From a virus: a DNA stretch of 64,000 bases. The stretch spans positions 62,001-126,000 of IMG/VR virus record IMGVR_UViG_3300034158_000023. One strand, given 5' to 3'. The first letter of the stretch is position 1, and the number at the start of each line of letters is the position of its first letter. Of this stretch, positions 26,657 to 36,935 are shown piece after piece. The translations under genes and the position numbers were made by a program. Under the pieces are notes generated by a model that worked only from the letters and a program-made list of their open reading frames with translations, was not told where the DNA came from and ran no database searches.

Positions 26657-26672
26657 AATAAAAGGAAACTCC

Positions 26673-27251
26673 ATGAAATACCACGTATTAGATTTAAGCT
26701 TTTTAGAAGCACTTCAGTTAGGGATAGAACGTTATCTAACTTGCAAACGTAACATCACTCCAATTAATCTACTATCGCTGGATCCAGAAGTAGTAGAACG
26801 TGAGATGGCATTCACGTTGACGGAGTACCGTTTTAATGAAGATGTAAAAGCACCGTTCAATTACGTACTGTCACAGGTAATGAATAATACCTCTCGCATT
26901 GATGCAGGTAATGCTAATGTGATTGGGCAATTAATGTTAGCAGCGTTAAAAGCAGATGGTTGCTATGAACGCGATATCGAAGATGTGTACATGAGCAGAG
27001 TAGCAACTGCTGCAAGTTCAATGGCACATCTTTTAACTGGTGAGTCTAAGGAGTGCATGCGAGCGTGTATAATCTCCGAGGTTACCATTCGCACGTTATT
27101 TTCCTGTGGACTTAACAACACCCCTAAAACAGAAGACCGCTGCCATAAACACTTGGCGGTGTTTAATTTAAACGCAACACTAGATGCTGAAATCATGACT
27201 TCAGTTATGGATCGCATTGCTAAGATTGAAGCTATGTTTTTAGCCGAGTAA
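26673..27251 (+). CDS. Hypothetical protein, 192 aa
   Basis: Leader GAATAAAAGGA. Helical protein, no domain recognised. Last plus-strand gene before the convergent tail genes. Confidence 0.7.
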   Translation: MKYHVLDLSFLEALQLGIERYLTCKRNITPINLLSLDPEVVEREMAFTLTEYRFNEDVKAPFNYVLSQVMNNTSRIDAGNANVIGQLMLAALKADGCYERDIEDVYMSRVATAASSMAHLLTGESKECMRACIISEVTIRTLFSCGLNNTPKTEDRCHKHLAVFNLNATLDAEIMTSVMDRIAKIEAMFLAE

Positions 27252-27263
27252 TATAAGGCGGCA

Positions 27264-27298
27264 AAAAGAGAGAGCTCAGGCTCTCTCTTTATTTTTTT
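27264..27298. terminator. Terminator at convergent junction
   Basis: AAAGAGAGAGC-TCAG-GCTCTCTCTTT with T run on the plus strand and A run on the other side, so it can stop transcription from both directions between 27251 and the minus-strand tube gene. Confidence 0.88.
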
Positions 27299-27303
27299 GC
27301 TTT

Positions 27304-28179
27304 TTATTGACTTACACGTTCATCTGCAATTTCACGTACAGAAGCAGCGTAACCGTTTTGAGCTTTGATATCAGCATCGATCTCACTGATAAAGGCTTCA
27401 CGGTTGTAAGTACTAACACCAGTTAATGAGATTTCATCCCATAGACGTTGTGCTAACAACTTAGGACCCATACCTACCTGCTGAATAGACGTGAATTCAA
27501 TACTGTGTTCAGTAGACTGACCAGCAGCAGTGATATCACGATCACCAATGTACTCACCAGAAGTTTTAGGCATCATGTTTGTAATCAAGAATGCTTTAAC
27601 AACTGTACGGTGCAATGGATCAAACTCAGCGTACAAGCAGCTAGCTGCTGTGTAGTCTGGTAACAAATCTGTAGGGCCACTACCGATATCGTAAAGTGAA
27701 GTAACTTCAGCAACACCAGTTTCAGCAACACCGATTAAATAGCGTACCCAACCATCGAAGAAAGCATGGATAGGCATACCGTATTTTTCGATGAACGTAT
27801 GCACAGGGATAGAACGTTCACGAGTAACTTTCGCGATATCTTCCTGCACTTCACCACCGGGGCCAATTTCGTTAGAAACGTATTCAACGTTCACGGTACC
27901 GTTCAAACCAGTAATCGTGCGTGAACCAGTTTCCATTAGCTTACGGAATGTGCGGTGCCATAAATCTGGATCAGGCAAATCGTTGAAACCACGTGGTGAG
28001 TTCAACACGAAGCACTGAAGCGGACGACGTACGTACGCAGAGTTAGATACATAACCTTTAAGGTCAGCAGCTAAACCCATTTGACCAGCTTTACTTCCGC
28101 CTACATCAACCGCTGGAGTGATCAGGGCACTACCATACCCAGTGCCAGGGGCTAACAGCGTATCTTGTAATCTACTCAT
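27304..28179 (-). CDS. Tail tube protein (phiKZ gp30-like by position)
   Basis: 291 aa, beta-rich soluble protein encoded directly after the sheath in the same operon, one base overlapping. In phiKZ-like phages a ~290-residue tube protein follows the sheath gene, and this size and order fit. No motif proves it. Regular codon use suggests a highly expressed structural protein. Confidence 0.7.
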   Translation of the reverse strand: MSRLQDTLLAPGTGYGSALITPAVDVGGSKAGQMGLAADLKGYVSNSAYVRRPLQCFVLNSPRGFNDLPDPDLWHRTFRKLMETGSRTITGLNGTVNVEYVSNEIGPGGEVQEDIAKVTRERSIPVHTFIEKYGMPIHAFFDGWVRYLIGVAETGVAEVTSLYDIGSGPTDLLPDYTAASCLYAEFDPLHRTVVKAFLITNMMPKTSGEYIGDRDITAAGQSTEHSIEFTSIQQVGMGPKLLAQRLWDEISLTGVSTYNREAFISEIDADIKAQNGYAASVREIADERVSQ

Positions 28180-30230
28180 TATTTCAGATCCTCAAGACGA
28201 TGAGTGACAACTGTAGATGAAGCTACAGTTTTAGAATTGTTGCCATAGAAATGGATGCGGCAACTCCAGCTATAACCACGAGCATCATCAGCTGGCGTGT
28301 AGAATGTTTCAGGTATAAACACACCACGGCCATCAAAACGGAACTGGATGTACTGGTTAAGCAATTCGTTAGAACGCTTGATGAACTGATCGTTGGTTAG
28401 ACGAGCATTACCAGTTAAACGTTTCCACACTTGGAATGCAACAGTGTTAAGCTCACAGACGATCTGCATGTTGATGTCGTTGTTCAGGATAGAACTGTCA
28501 TCATCATAAACAGTTTGAACCGCAGGACAGAAAGCATCACGCGTATCAAAGTCTTCAAACCAAACAATACCGTTGTCCCAATCACGGTTACGTACGTTGG
28601 TAGGTTTATCTAAGTTCGTTAGATCCACCATGTACTTAACGCGGTTACCTGGATCCCCGTCATAAGCGTAGGCAGACTTCATCTTACCATCGCCAGCACC
28701 TAAGTACTTAGCACGCCAAATCGCAATCTCAAACACACCTGGCAAGAACTCTTCATAAGCTGAGTTAGCCAAACGACCTGCATGCGCAACTACGATACCA
28801 CGACAAGCGCTAGTACCGAAATAAGACGATTCAGGTTGAGAACGAATAGCCGCACGTAAACCGATACCTACAGAGGAGTCATCAGCAATACTGTTTAAAG
28901 GTGCGCCGAATGTCTGACAGGCTAAAGCAATGTGAGCGTTAGGACGCACAGCTAAGATCTTAGGGATCATAAGCTTAGTATCCATACCGAAGCCAGTGTC
29001 ATAGAACGCACTGAATGGGTAACGCGCTTTGTTGCCATACAGGTATTCACCTGAACCGAAGTTGCTTAACTTAGCAGCTACAGCAGCATCGAATGCTTCT
29101 AATGTAAGATCACCATCATTACCACCAGAGCAGTAATGGATTGATTCAGCATTCATGCTCACGCCACCATCTAACACGCCTTTAAGCACGAATGAGTGGT
29201 AAGCATAACCGCCAAGTGTACGACCTTGGAAAATGTCAGCTAAGAAAACATCTTCAGGAGCAGTGCTACCTAAATCAGATAATTCTTTTTCTGCATTGTA
29301 GATCAGACCAGAAACCATAGCTACGTTAGCATGGTAAGTGTAGATCGTTGAGAATGGACCAAACGCTGGAACACCAGTTGAACGATCTTTAAGATCACGG
29401 TAAGCTTTAAGCGCAACTTTATCAATAAACATTTCGCGATTAACACGAGCGTTTAATGTTTTAGGCTTAAGCATGAAATCTACAGAAGGAGCACCAGTTA
29501 AAGTGCGAACAACTACTGGTGAGGTACGTGGGTTAACACGTTCTACGATTTCCATGCGAACCAGCAAAGACTTCTCACTGATTACTAACTCTTCATCCAC
29601 AGGGCTAGTGCCAGTGTTATAAAGAGGATACATTTTAATACCGTAGTTGTCACCGAATTTACCGAATGAAGAAACTTCATATTCGAATAAAGGGATCAAA
29701 CGTGACTGTACTGCGCCATCAACTAAAGAACCAACAGTCTCTTGAGCAGTACCTAACGCGCCAGTTACTGGACGGATTACGTATTTGCCGACAAAACCTG
29801 GAACTGTAGTCCCAGTTGGAATTTTTGCTTTATCTGCATCTAACTCAAACGCACCAGATGGTAAACGTTGATAAGTTGGAACTTCAGTGGCTAACAGATC
29901 GATACACACTTGTAGTGTAGCTGTCTTAGCACCGTTGGGTTTGATGCGTTCAATCATACACGCGTTAGCGTTTTGATTCATTACATCTAACAAAGCTGTA
30001 GCGTGATTGTAGTAAGGGCTACTAGGATCAAATGTTTTTGCGCCTAGCATCACTTTCAAACCATCGCCATGTCCAATGAAAGGCGTTGTTTCACCACGTT
30101 CAGCGAGGGTGAAAATAAAAGGGGTGTGGATTGCGCGCGGTTCATCTACTGTTACAGGAGCGCGAGCAGAAACATCCTGCGTGCCTGTATAGTAGATGAA
30201 CGGCATTGCATTTTTAATATTGTCAGTCAT
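28179..30230 (-). CDS. Contractile tail sheath protein (phiKZ gp29-like)
   Basis: 683 aa, close to the ~695 of the phiKZ sheath. The N-terminus begins MTDNIKNAMPFIYYTGTQDVSARAPVTV. The C-terminal region has LTGNARLTNDQFIKRSNELLNQYIQFRFDGRG...SWSCRIHFYG, the helix-plus-strand end seen in sheath proteins that forms the contact arms. Codon use is highly biased, as expected for a protein made in hundreds of copies. The ribosome site TGGAG precedes the start. First gene of a minus-strand two-gene unit with the tube. Confidence 0.85.
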   Translation of the reverse strand: MTDNIKNAMPFIYYTGTQDVSARAPVTVDEPRAIHTPFIFTLAERGETTPFIGHGDGLKVMLGAKTFDPSSPYYNHATALLDVMNQNANACMIERIKPNGAKTATLQVCIDLLATEVPTYQRLPSGAFELDADKAKIPTGTTVPGFVGKYVIRPVTGALGTAQETVGSLVDGAVQSRLIPLFEYEVSSFGKFGDNYGIKMYPLYNTGTSPVDEELVISEKSLLVRMEIVERVNPRTSPVVVRTLTGAPSVDFMLKPKTLNARVNREMFIDKVALKAYRDLKDRSTGVPAFGPFSTIYTYHANVAMVSGLIYNAEKELSDLGSTAPEDVFLADIFQGRTLGGYAYHSFVLKGVLDGGVSMNAESIHYCSGGNDGDLTLEAFDAAVAAKLSNFGSGEYLYGNKARYPFSAFYDTGFGMDTKLMIPKILAVRPNAHIALACQTFGAPLNSIADDSSVGIGLRAAIRSQPESSYFGTSACRGIVVAHAGRLANSAYEEFLPGVFEIAIWRAKYLGAGDGKMKSAYAYDGDPGNRVKYMVDLTNLDKPTNVRNRDWDNGIVWFEDFDTRDAFCPAVQTVYDDDSSILNNDINMQIVCELNTVAFQVWKRLTGNARLTNDQFIKRSNELLNQYIQFRFDGRGVFIPETFYTPADDARGYSWSCRIHFYGNNSKTVASSTVVTHRLEDLK

Positions 30231-30327
30231 CTGTTGAACTCCAGTGAAACTGCGGGTTATGGTATGGCCGTGCTAACACGTCATAGTATCTCTATACTAG
30301 TGGCACATTAATGGAGCGTAAAGAATT
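30231..30327. promoter_or_regulatory. Divergent promoter region
   Basis: This 97-base gap separates the minus-strand sheath operon from the plus-strand virion genes, so it must hold outward-facing promoters. TAGTATCTCTATACTA around 30284-30299 is a near-palindrome that could serve either direction. No TATATTAC core is seen, consistent with late control. Confidence 0.45.
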
Positions 30328-31245
30328 ATGTATTTAACCCCACAGAAAACCACTGCACTGAAAAACATGCAGTATGGGAAAGTAACACATGCATTAGAAC
30401 TGGCTAAAATCGGAGGTTCTTTAGAACCCCTTCCGCCGGGAGTTGCCCATGCAGATTTTAAGATTTTAGCTGTGTTTAACAAGACCGCTGCTACTAATCA
30501 AATCCCTCCATTTACGCAACCATTCGTGCTACATTCTGGTGAAGTCGTAATAGATCTAAGACCTTACTGGTCTCAAATCTCCAATTCGATTGAGTTAGGT
30601 AAAGCTATAACAAGTGGCCCAGCCAAAACTCTTATTGACTACACTAAATTGATGACACTCTGGTTAGAAAGTGAAAGTACACGCAACAGGTTACTCACCT
30701 TAGGTGATTTACCTATTCATACTTATTCTTACTGGCTCGGAGAATCTATCTCAAGAACTATCTCGGCTGACCCTATAACTCAAAGAGAGATAGTGGAGCT
30801 AGCGGCGTGGTTTTATCATTGTTTATTCCAAGATGAGAACGCTTCGTTATCTGAAGATTACGTTTATCGGATGGCTGGTAAAATCACCAGAATCTCTTGG
30901 GGTAACATAGAATCTGTAGTATCGATGATTAATACCGTCGGAGTACTGAAAGATTTGCATGCATTTAGCAACGCTGTGGTTGGTTTACAGAGCTTACGTA
31001 CTGACAAAGTTAACGTGGGTTTAATAGTGACAGCCATGATAGGTAGCTGGTTTGGTTCCAGTAGCGCTAAAGAAATCGCTGCGGTAGCAATTGAGTATCC
31101 ACCTGCTTTCTTAGCGATGTTGCATAGTGCATGTACCGATTCATTCTTCCGTAAGTCACCTTTGTTTGAAATTGCTAAACGTGCCGATAAAAATGGTAAG
31201 TTCTCAGAGTTTAGCCGAGTGTATTCGAATGTCTTACATAGATAA
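30328..31245 (+). CDS. Virion-associated protein next to the sheath (phiKZ gp28-like by position)
   Basis: 305 aa, mostly helical, no recognised motif. It is the first gene opposite the sheath and precedes a 904-residue structural gene. In phiKZ the sheath is flanked by virion proteins in this order, so a tail completion or assembly role is plausible by context only. Confidence 0.55.
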   Translation: MYLTPQKTTALKNMQYGKVTHALELAKIGGSLEPLPPGVAHADFKILAVFNKTAATNQIPPFTQPFVLHSGEVVIDLRPYWSQISNSIELGKAITSGPAKTLIDYTKLMTLWLESESTRNRLLTLGDLPIHTYSYWLGESISRTISADPITQREIVELAAWFYHCLFQDENASLSEDYVYRMAGKITRISWGNIESVVSMINTVGVLKDLHAFSNAVVGLQSLRTDKVNVGLIVTAMIGSWFGSSSAKEIAAVAIEYPPAFLAMLHSACTDSFFRKSPLFEIAKRADKNGKFSEFSRVYSNVLHR

Positions 31246-31256
31246 GGAATTGACAC

Positions 31257-33971
31257 ATGCTCAAGTACCTCTTAAAGCACGCAATCGCTAACGTTTGGTG
31301 TAGCCCATTCCAAGACGATCAAGCGTTACTGTTGCTTTCTAGAGTCAGTCCTATAGAACGCTATCGTGATTACTATTACGATAGATGGGAAAGGGTGGCT
31401 CTTCCAACTTTGAAAGAAGATTACCACGTTTATCAGATTGGGCAGAACAACCAAACCCGACTGAACTTATCTACTAAGTTTAACGTTTGGGTAAATGCAG
31501 CTGAAATCTGTGCCACCAACTCAATGACAATTGAATTCTATTTGGGTACTGGGATACAGTTATGTCGTAGCAGAGTATGGATAATGCTGGGTGAGGATTA
31601 CAACTACACCGTGGCTATCCAGATGCAGGATACTATTGCAAACATAGACTATGTCGAAGTATTCATGCGTGTTTATAAGAACGCATACTTCGGTAGTGAT
31701 ATGGATACAGTGGGTGCTGTAAAGATTGCCTGTAATGGTGGATTAATTACCTCTAATGCGCAAGCCCTAGCGTTACAACAAGAATACCTAGGGTTTAAAG
31801 CCAAGCCTAAAGGTTTTGCCTATGCCTTTAATAATGGTTTCTACGTAGATAACTTCTTACCTGATCAAGTTAAGGTAGGGGATCACGTTGAGTACCTGTA
31901 CGATGCTAGTGTAGACGAGGTAGTGGATTTTAAAATCGATGACTTGTTAACATTCACATCTGAACTAGATGGGCAGTTAAAGTTCTTGCTACATCCACCT
32001 AAGAAATTAGACAGCATTGATTATCGCGATGATATCGATTTATGGATTATCAAGAAATCTAGTGGTGGTCGCTTTAAAGGTCGTTACTACAACCGTAATG
32101 CTGAGGTCAGCGTTAGGATGGTAACTCATCGTGATTGGTCTGTACCTACTAGCTTTGTGCAAGCAGTGATAGACAGTGAGCCAGAATGGTTAAATACAAC
32201 TGGTTTATATTTACGAGTAGTTATCCGTAAGGCAGGTTACAATCGTCCTCTAGTGGATGAGCATCACCGCATTAAAGAACTCTATAAGCTTACAGATGCT
32301 GCTATCATTAGAGCAATGATTGGTTTAGATTCTACTGTGGTAGAATGGACTGCGGCAACTTTAGAGAAATCGGCATATACTCGCATCATGCGGAGTTTCT
32401 TTAAAGACTTGTCTGCTGTGGAAGTGTTGTACGCTTATGGTTATAATGCTACAGCCAAACTGGTAGGTGATACCCCAGTGATGGTCAAGTATGGTTCTTT
32501 CAAAGTACCTATTGGTTATCAGTGGAAATCTACGGTTTATGAATACGATGAACAAGGTTTACTAACTGGATGGAGATATCACAGTAATGGTGATACTTAC
32601 TACCCAATGGTTAGCACTACTAAAATGGTAGAGTTTGTGGATGGTGAAGGTGGGCGCTTAGCTGACTTCCAATTATCCAAATCTATTTGTGTGGTGGATA
32701 AGCTAAGTTCGTATCGGTTCTATGTGAGTCCTATCAACGTTGCAGGTGTACCCTTTAACGACTGGAAAGACGTTACTGATGACCCTGACTACTACACGGT
32801 TGGCTCTAGTGGGATTGTGTCGTGGAAGATTGACCCTAGTGGTCAGTTAGGTGTGGTTAAAGGGAACTCTAAGTTTATTTCTTACGACTTAGATATTGCT
32901 GAGTACAACCACGTTTATAAGTTTACTCTGAACCACTCTAGTCAACAAGCGCAAGTGCTACACATTCCACCTGGTCGTTTAGACATTTGGATGAACGGCC
33001 GTGCTTTGGTAGAGAACATTGACTACTTCGTTAATTACCCAGAAGTTGTTGTATGTAACAAAGAGTATTTGAAAACTGGTAAACAGTCATTTACTATTCG
33101 TGGTTATCACTTCTGTAAAGAAGACATGACTAGAGAGCTTTCGTCTCAACGTGGTTACATCAAACACGGTTTCATGTCAGTGAATAACATCTACGACTTA
33201 CGTGATGACAAAGTGGTTCGTGTTGTAGCGGCAGGTAGAACTTTCCATAGAGATCAAGTTTCCTTTGCAGAAGATCAGCGCTTAGTGACAGCTAATGGAC
33301 TTACTAATGGTAGACCATATTTAATCCAAGATGTCATTGTTCCAGTTCGCGGGGTTATAGATTACGATACTTATCCATTAAGAGCGTCGTCAATAGACCT
33401 AGATGAACGTGTAAGCGATTATCTCACGTCAAAGCTACCTGAGCTTAACACAGATGGTGAATCCGGTATTATCAATCACTACGAGCTTTATAGCCCTACT
33501 ATGGGTAGATTGATATACGACATGGGTATGGGTTTAGTGTTACCTTTAATAGGGACAGCACCTGAATCTGAAGTTGCTAAACTGATGTTGCCTTATTTAC
33601 ATCTTTTAATAGCTGACCCTTGTCGTCAAGATATGGATTTCAGATATTTGTCTATACATCCACACCCATCTAAGTTTGTTCTGACAGTAACTCAAATGAC
33701 TTATGTGTTCTTACAGCGTATCAACATGCTGTATCTATACAACCGAGTTAATCTGAGTCACTTCTTAGCAATCGAAGGTGAAGGTGAGACAGTCCCTGAA
33801 GTACCACCACCACCAGTGATCCCTGATCCAGACCCTATTCCTGTCCCTCCTGCTAGAACCTTAATAGCAGATGAGACAGGGGTAGTACCTATAAGTGAAA
33901 TAGCTAACGTAAAAGTTTCTGTTACTGATACAAAAGTTTACGGGGCATTGGTGTCACTCACGCCATATTAA
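31257..33971 (+). CDS. Large virion/tail protein, 904 aa
   Basis: A large beta-rich protein. The main part (1-840) is unassigned. A proline-rich linker at about 847-873 (VPEVPPPPVIPDPDPIPVPP) leads to a short C-terminal beta segment ending VYGALVSLTPY. Such a linker often joins a virion-bound body to an exposed tip. It sits directly before the fibre genes, so a baseplate or fibre-anchor role is likely but inferred. Confidence 0.65.
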   Translation: MLKYLLKHAIANVWCSPFQDDQALLLLSRVSPIERYRDYYYDRWERVALPTLKEDYHVYQIGQNNQTRLNLSTKFNVWVNAAEICATNSMTIEFYLGTGIQLCRSRVWIMLGEDYNYTVAIQMQDTIANIDYVEVFMRVYKNAYFGSDMDTVGAVKIACNGGLITSNAQALALQQEYLGFKAKPKGFAYAFNNGFYVDNFLPDQVKVGDHVEYLYDASVDEVVDFKIDDLLTFTSELDGQLKFLLHPPKKLDSIDYRDDIDLWIIKKSSGGRFKGRYYNRNAEVSVRMVTHRDWSVPTSFVQAVIDSEPEWLNTTGLYLRVVIRKAGYNRPLVDEHHRIKELYKLTDAAIIRAMIGLDSTVVEWTAATLEKSAYTRIMRSFFKDLSAVEVLYAYGYNATAKLVGDTPVMVKYGSFKVPIGYQWKSTVYEYDEQGLLTGWRYHSNGDTYYPMVSTTKMVEFVDGEGGRLADFQLSKSICVVDKLSSYRFYVSPINVAGVPFNDWKDVTDDPDYYTVGSSGIVSWKIDPSGQLGVVKGNSKFISYDLDIAEYNHVYKFTLNHSSQQAQVLHIPPGRLDIWMNGRALVENIDYFVNYPEVVVCNKEYLKTGKQSFTIRGYHFCKEDMTRELSSQRGYIKHGFMSVNNIYDLRDDKVVRVVAAGRTFHRDQVSFAEDQRLVTANGLTNGRPYLIQDVIVPVRGVIDYDTYPLRASSIDLDERVSDYLTSKLPELNTDGESGIINHYELYSPTMGRLIYDMGMGLVLPLIGTAPESEVAKLMLPYLHLLIADPCRQDMDFRYLSIHPHPSKFVLTVTQMTYVFLQRINMLYLYNRVNLSHFLAIEGEGETVPEVPPPPVIPDPDPIPVPPARTLIADETGVVPISEIANVKVSVTDTKVYGALVSLTPY

Positions 33972-33985
33972 AAAAAGGATTAATT

Positions 33986-36925
33986 ATGCACAACCTAAGA
34001 CTCGAGGGTAGTGGTAAATTAATCGTTAAACGTAATGGAGTCGTCCGCGCTGAGAAGGCGGACGACAATATGCTGTTAAACGGTTTTTACACTAAGTTAA
34101 TTTTACAGCAACCTCATTTAGAATTAAAAGCTGCGGCTAAAGTAGGCATGGGTTACGATGCAGGTGTAGGTAGCATGACTGCTCTACAAACTGGACTACA
34201 ACCTACGTCAGGGTTATGGCCTACTGCATTTCTTACTCCAGATGGAGTCGCTCAGTTAATAGATGGTAAGTTGGTAGTTAAAGGGTTCTTTAACTTTACT
34301 TTTGAACCTGGGCAGATTGTAGGACCATTAGTAGAATACGGTATAGACTTGTCTGGCAATACCAGACCAGATATGTTTGACGTGGACACTCGTCTAGTCA
34401 TAATGTCTGGTGCTGACTTACCTCTACCTATGCAAATTACTGCACAAGACCAGGTCTTGATCTCGTACAAAATTACCCTGACTATAGATCTAGTTCAACC
34501 ATCAAAAACTATTTCCGTGGATTATGATGGGACACCAGTACAACATCAAGTAAAACTGAATATTAGTAAAGTCGGTGATATCATTGACTATATTAATATC
34601 TTAGGGTCGAAACCATCTAATGTAACTCCAAAGATTATGGTATCTCCTGAGACACCAACTGACCCATTAGTTGAGTTTAATCCAACTGAACAAGCTCTGG
34701 TAGGTGAGGCGATACTGACTAAAACTGCAACGGGTGCTTATGTGCCTGTCACGTTAGGAGACAACGTAACATTTGATGCAGGTGTGAACGTCGTCACGTT
34801 TACTGACAGCTGGTATCAACTAGTGTTTATCCCTCCGATAATGAAAACGGCTCAACAGAACGTTAGCTTCACTATTGGTCAAGGCATTTATGAAATTGAA
34901 GAACCTCCAGTGGTGGTTAACCAATCAATTAGTAAATGGAAGTTAGCTGGCAGTTCTCCATATATATCACTAGTGTATTTAATTGGTCACGATAGTACTC
35001 CAGCTTTAGATAACGGTGAAATGCAGATTGCACTTACCCATAGTCAAAACTCTAAATCTCCTGGGGGTACGACAATACCTCTATTGGAAACCGGGTTCTT
35101 TACTGCATGTAACTATGCCGACGACTATTTAGAGGATTTCTCAGTAGGGTTCGCATTTGCCAGCTTTGCTGGCAAACATGCAAGTTTTCTAGAGATAGCT
35201 GCTGAATACGACATTACTTCATATGTGCGGTATGGTGGGGGTGAATTGAAGTTAATTTATCTATGGGACAATGACTACGAAAGTCCAAGAGCATATATCG
35301 TCAATGCTGATGGGTCTGTAGGTGTACCGTATGAGAACTTAAACCATCAAAAATTATATAGGTTAGTGGGCTGGAACAGAGAATATGGAGGTGAGGCATT
35401 CCAGTTGGAAATTGCAAGTTTCGGAGAATCGCAACTTACAGAAAAACTACCATTGCTGAAAATATCAGAATTCCACGAGGGGGTTGCTCCAGAAATTGGA
35501 TACAAAACAACCTTTGGCTTCGGTACTTGGGGTTTAAATCTAACTCACAAAACTGACCCAGCTAAAAGTTTGAGCATGGAACACAACTTTTACATCACTG
35601 GTAACGTGAGTAGCTCGGGAATATGGAAACATAGCCAAGGCATTGGTAAGTTCATTGACACTCGTCCATTTGATAACAGTAACGTGGAGGTAGCAGAACT
35701 AAATGGAGTTCAATTGGCACTGGGCGTATATTTAGAATCAGTGTCAAACCCTACTTTAACCACTAGTTTATCTTTAGATAAAATGCACGTGGACACTATC
35801 CAAATGTTACTAACAGAAGGAGACGATGTTTATTTAGCATTTGGGGTAGGTGGCGAGACAACCGAAGATTTCGATAAATATGATTATTATATTTATGTTG
35901 GGATCGCAGACTCGCCAAACTTAGGAATAACATTAAAATGTGTAAAGAACACTAGCGGAGAGCTTAACTGGCACGCCATATATGGTTTTGGCGAAATGGT
36001 AAAATCACCAGAATCTATCGATAGCTTCACGCATGTTCAACATAGGGCAGGTGTGTGTGGTTTTAAAGTATCTGAGTGGTTAGCCGATACCATTGGGAAT
36101 TTTACTGATATACCCAAAGGTTTTGCAGGTAAACGACTAATTGAAACTTATGACATTAGAATATTTGCCAAGCCCAAAGTAACTACTACGAACCCCATGG
36201 TGATTGCCACTAAATTAAAACTAGTAGGTTCTCCTTATAGACATAATCCAAATGGTTGGATATTCGCGGAGGAGTATGGTCTTTATTGGTTTGGAACTGA
36301 CACCGATGTAGTTATGAATTCTAACGACTCGGCAGAAGTAGGTGTTTTGGTATTTCCGTATGACGATTATTCAGACGGAACTATGGTGCCGGATACTAGC
36401 CGTGAACGTGCGACTAGGATCGGCAATAAGTACGTCGTTCCTGGGCACAGGGCATATATTGCCGTTGCAGCGGACGTTTTTAGTTATTCTAAATACCCAG
36501 AAAAGAACATTCTAGAGTTGTGTGACGTGTTTTTAGAATTAACTTTATCAGATGGAGTGGTAAGAAAGTCTAAGTTTATAGCTACTAACAATAATTGGTA
36601 TTCTTTTGTTCCTGAATCCTCTACAAACCCTGGTACCTACCCTGAGCGAGATACATTTTACGAAGTTCCATTCCACGACCAAGGTGCTAATTCTGGTTAT
36701 GCCGCGGGTGGCCCAGTGTCCCTTCTAAACCAGATGGCGCTAGCTGAAACCCCATATCGTGAATTAGACTCTACTAGAACTTGGTTAGATAGCGCCTTTA
36801 TGGAATCTGGCAATTTACCAATTTCTCTAACTAGTGAGGTCATGACACTGACCGTTAAACTAATTTCCAAAGTTTACGATGTAGCAGACGTAGAGGTTAC
36901 TTCTGTCATTGAATTAACCGCATAA
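33986..36925 (+). CDS. Tail-fibre-like protein 1, 979 aa
   Basis: The N-terminal ~175 residues (MHNLRLEGSGKLIVKRNGVV...KVGMGYD...VVKGFFNFTF..EYGIDLSGN...VLISYKITL) recur in five other genes up to 42433 and are probably the virion attachment domain. The remaining ~800 residues are beta-rich with at least one repeat module near the C-terminus (LELTLSDGVVRKSKFI...VMTLTVKLI) that resembles modules in 42433. Likely receptor-binding fibre. Confidence 0.75.
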   Translation: MHNLRLEGSGKLIVKRNGVVRAEKADDNMLLNGFYTKLILQQPHLELKAAAKVGMGYDAGVGSMTALQTGLQPTSGLWPTAFLTPDGVAQLIDGKLVVKGFFNFTFEPGQIVGPLVEYGIDLSGNTRPDMFDVDTRLVIMSGADLPLPMQITAQDQVLISYKITLTIDLVQPSKTISVDYDGTPVQHQVKLNISKVGDIIDYINILGSKPSNVTPKIMVSPETPTDPLVEFNPTEQALVGEAILTKTATGAYVPVTLGDNVTFDAGVNVVTFTDSWYQLVFIPPIMKTAQQNVSFTIGQGIYEIEEPPVVVNQSISKWKLAGSSPYISLVYLIGHDSTPALDNGEMQIALTHSQNSKSPGGTTIPLLETGFFTACNYADDYLEDFSVGFAFASFAGKHASFLEIAAEYDITSYVRYGGGELKLIYLWDNDYESPRAYIVNADGSVGVPYENLNHQKLYRLVGWNREYGGEAFQLEIASFGESQLTEKLPLLKISEFHEGVAPEIGYKTTFGFGTWGLNLTHKTDPAKSLSMEHNFYITGNVSSSGIWKHSQGIGKFIDTRPFDNSNVEVAELNGVQLALGVYLESVSNPTLTTSLSLDKMHVDTIQMLLTEGDDVYLAFGVGGETTEDFDKYDYYIYVGIADSPNLGITLKCVKNTSGELNWHAIYGFGEMVKSPESIDSFTHVQHRAGVCGFKVSEWLADTIGNFTDIPKGFAGKRLIETYDIRIFAKPKVTTTNPMVIATKLKLVGSPYRHNPNGWIFAEEYGLYWFGTDTDVVMNSNDSAEVGVLVFPYDDYSDGTMVPDTSRERATRIGNKYVVPGHRAYIAVAADVFSYSKYPEKNILELCDVFLELTLSDGVVRKSKFIATNNNWYSFVPESSTNPGTYPERDTFYEVPFHDQGANSGYAAGGPVSLLNQMALAETPYRELDSTRTWLDSAFMESGNLPISLTSEVMTLTVKLISKVYDVADVEVTSVIELTA

Positions 36926-36935
36926 GGACATTACA

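Noticed and set aside
33781-33971. Separate small gene in the Pro-rich end of the 904-aa protein
   Set aside because: The frame continues without interruption from 31257, and the proline linker is a normal virion-protein feature.
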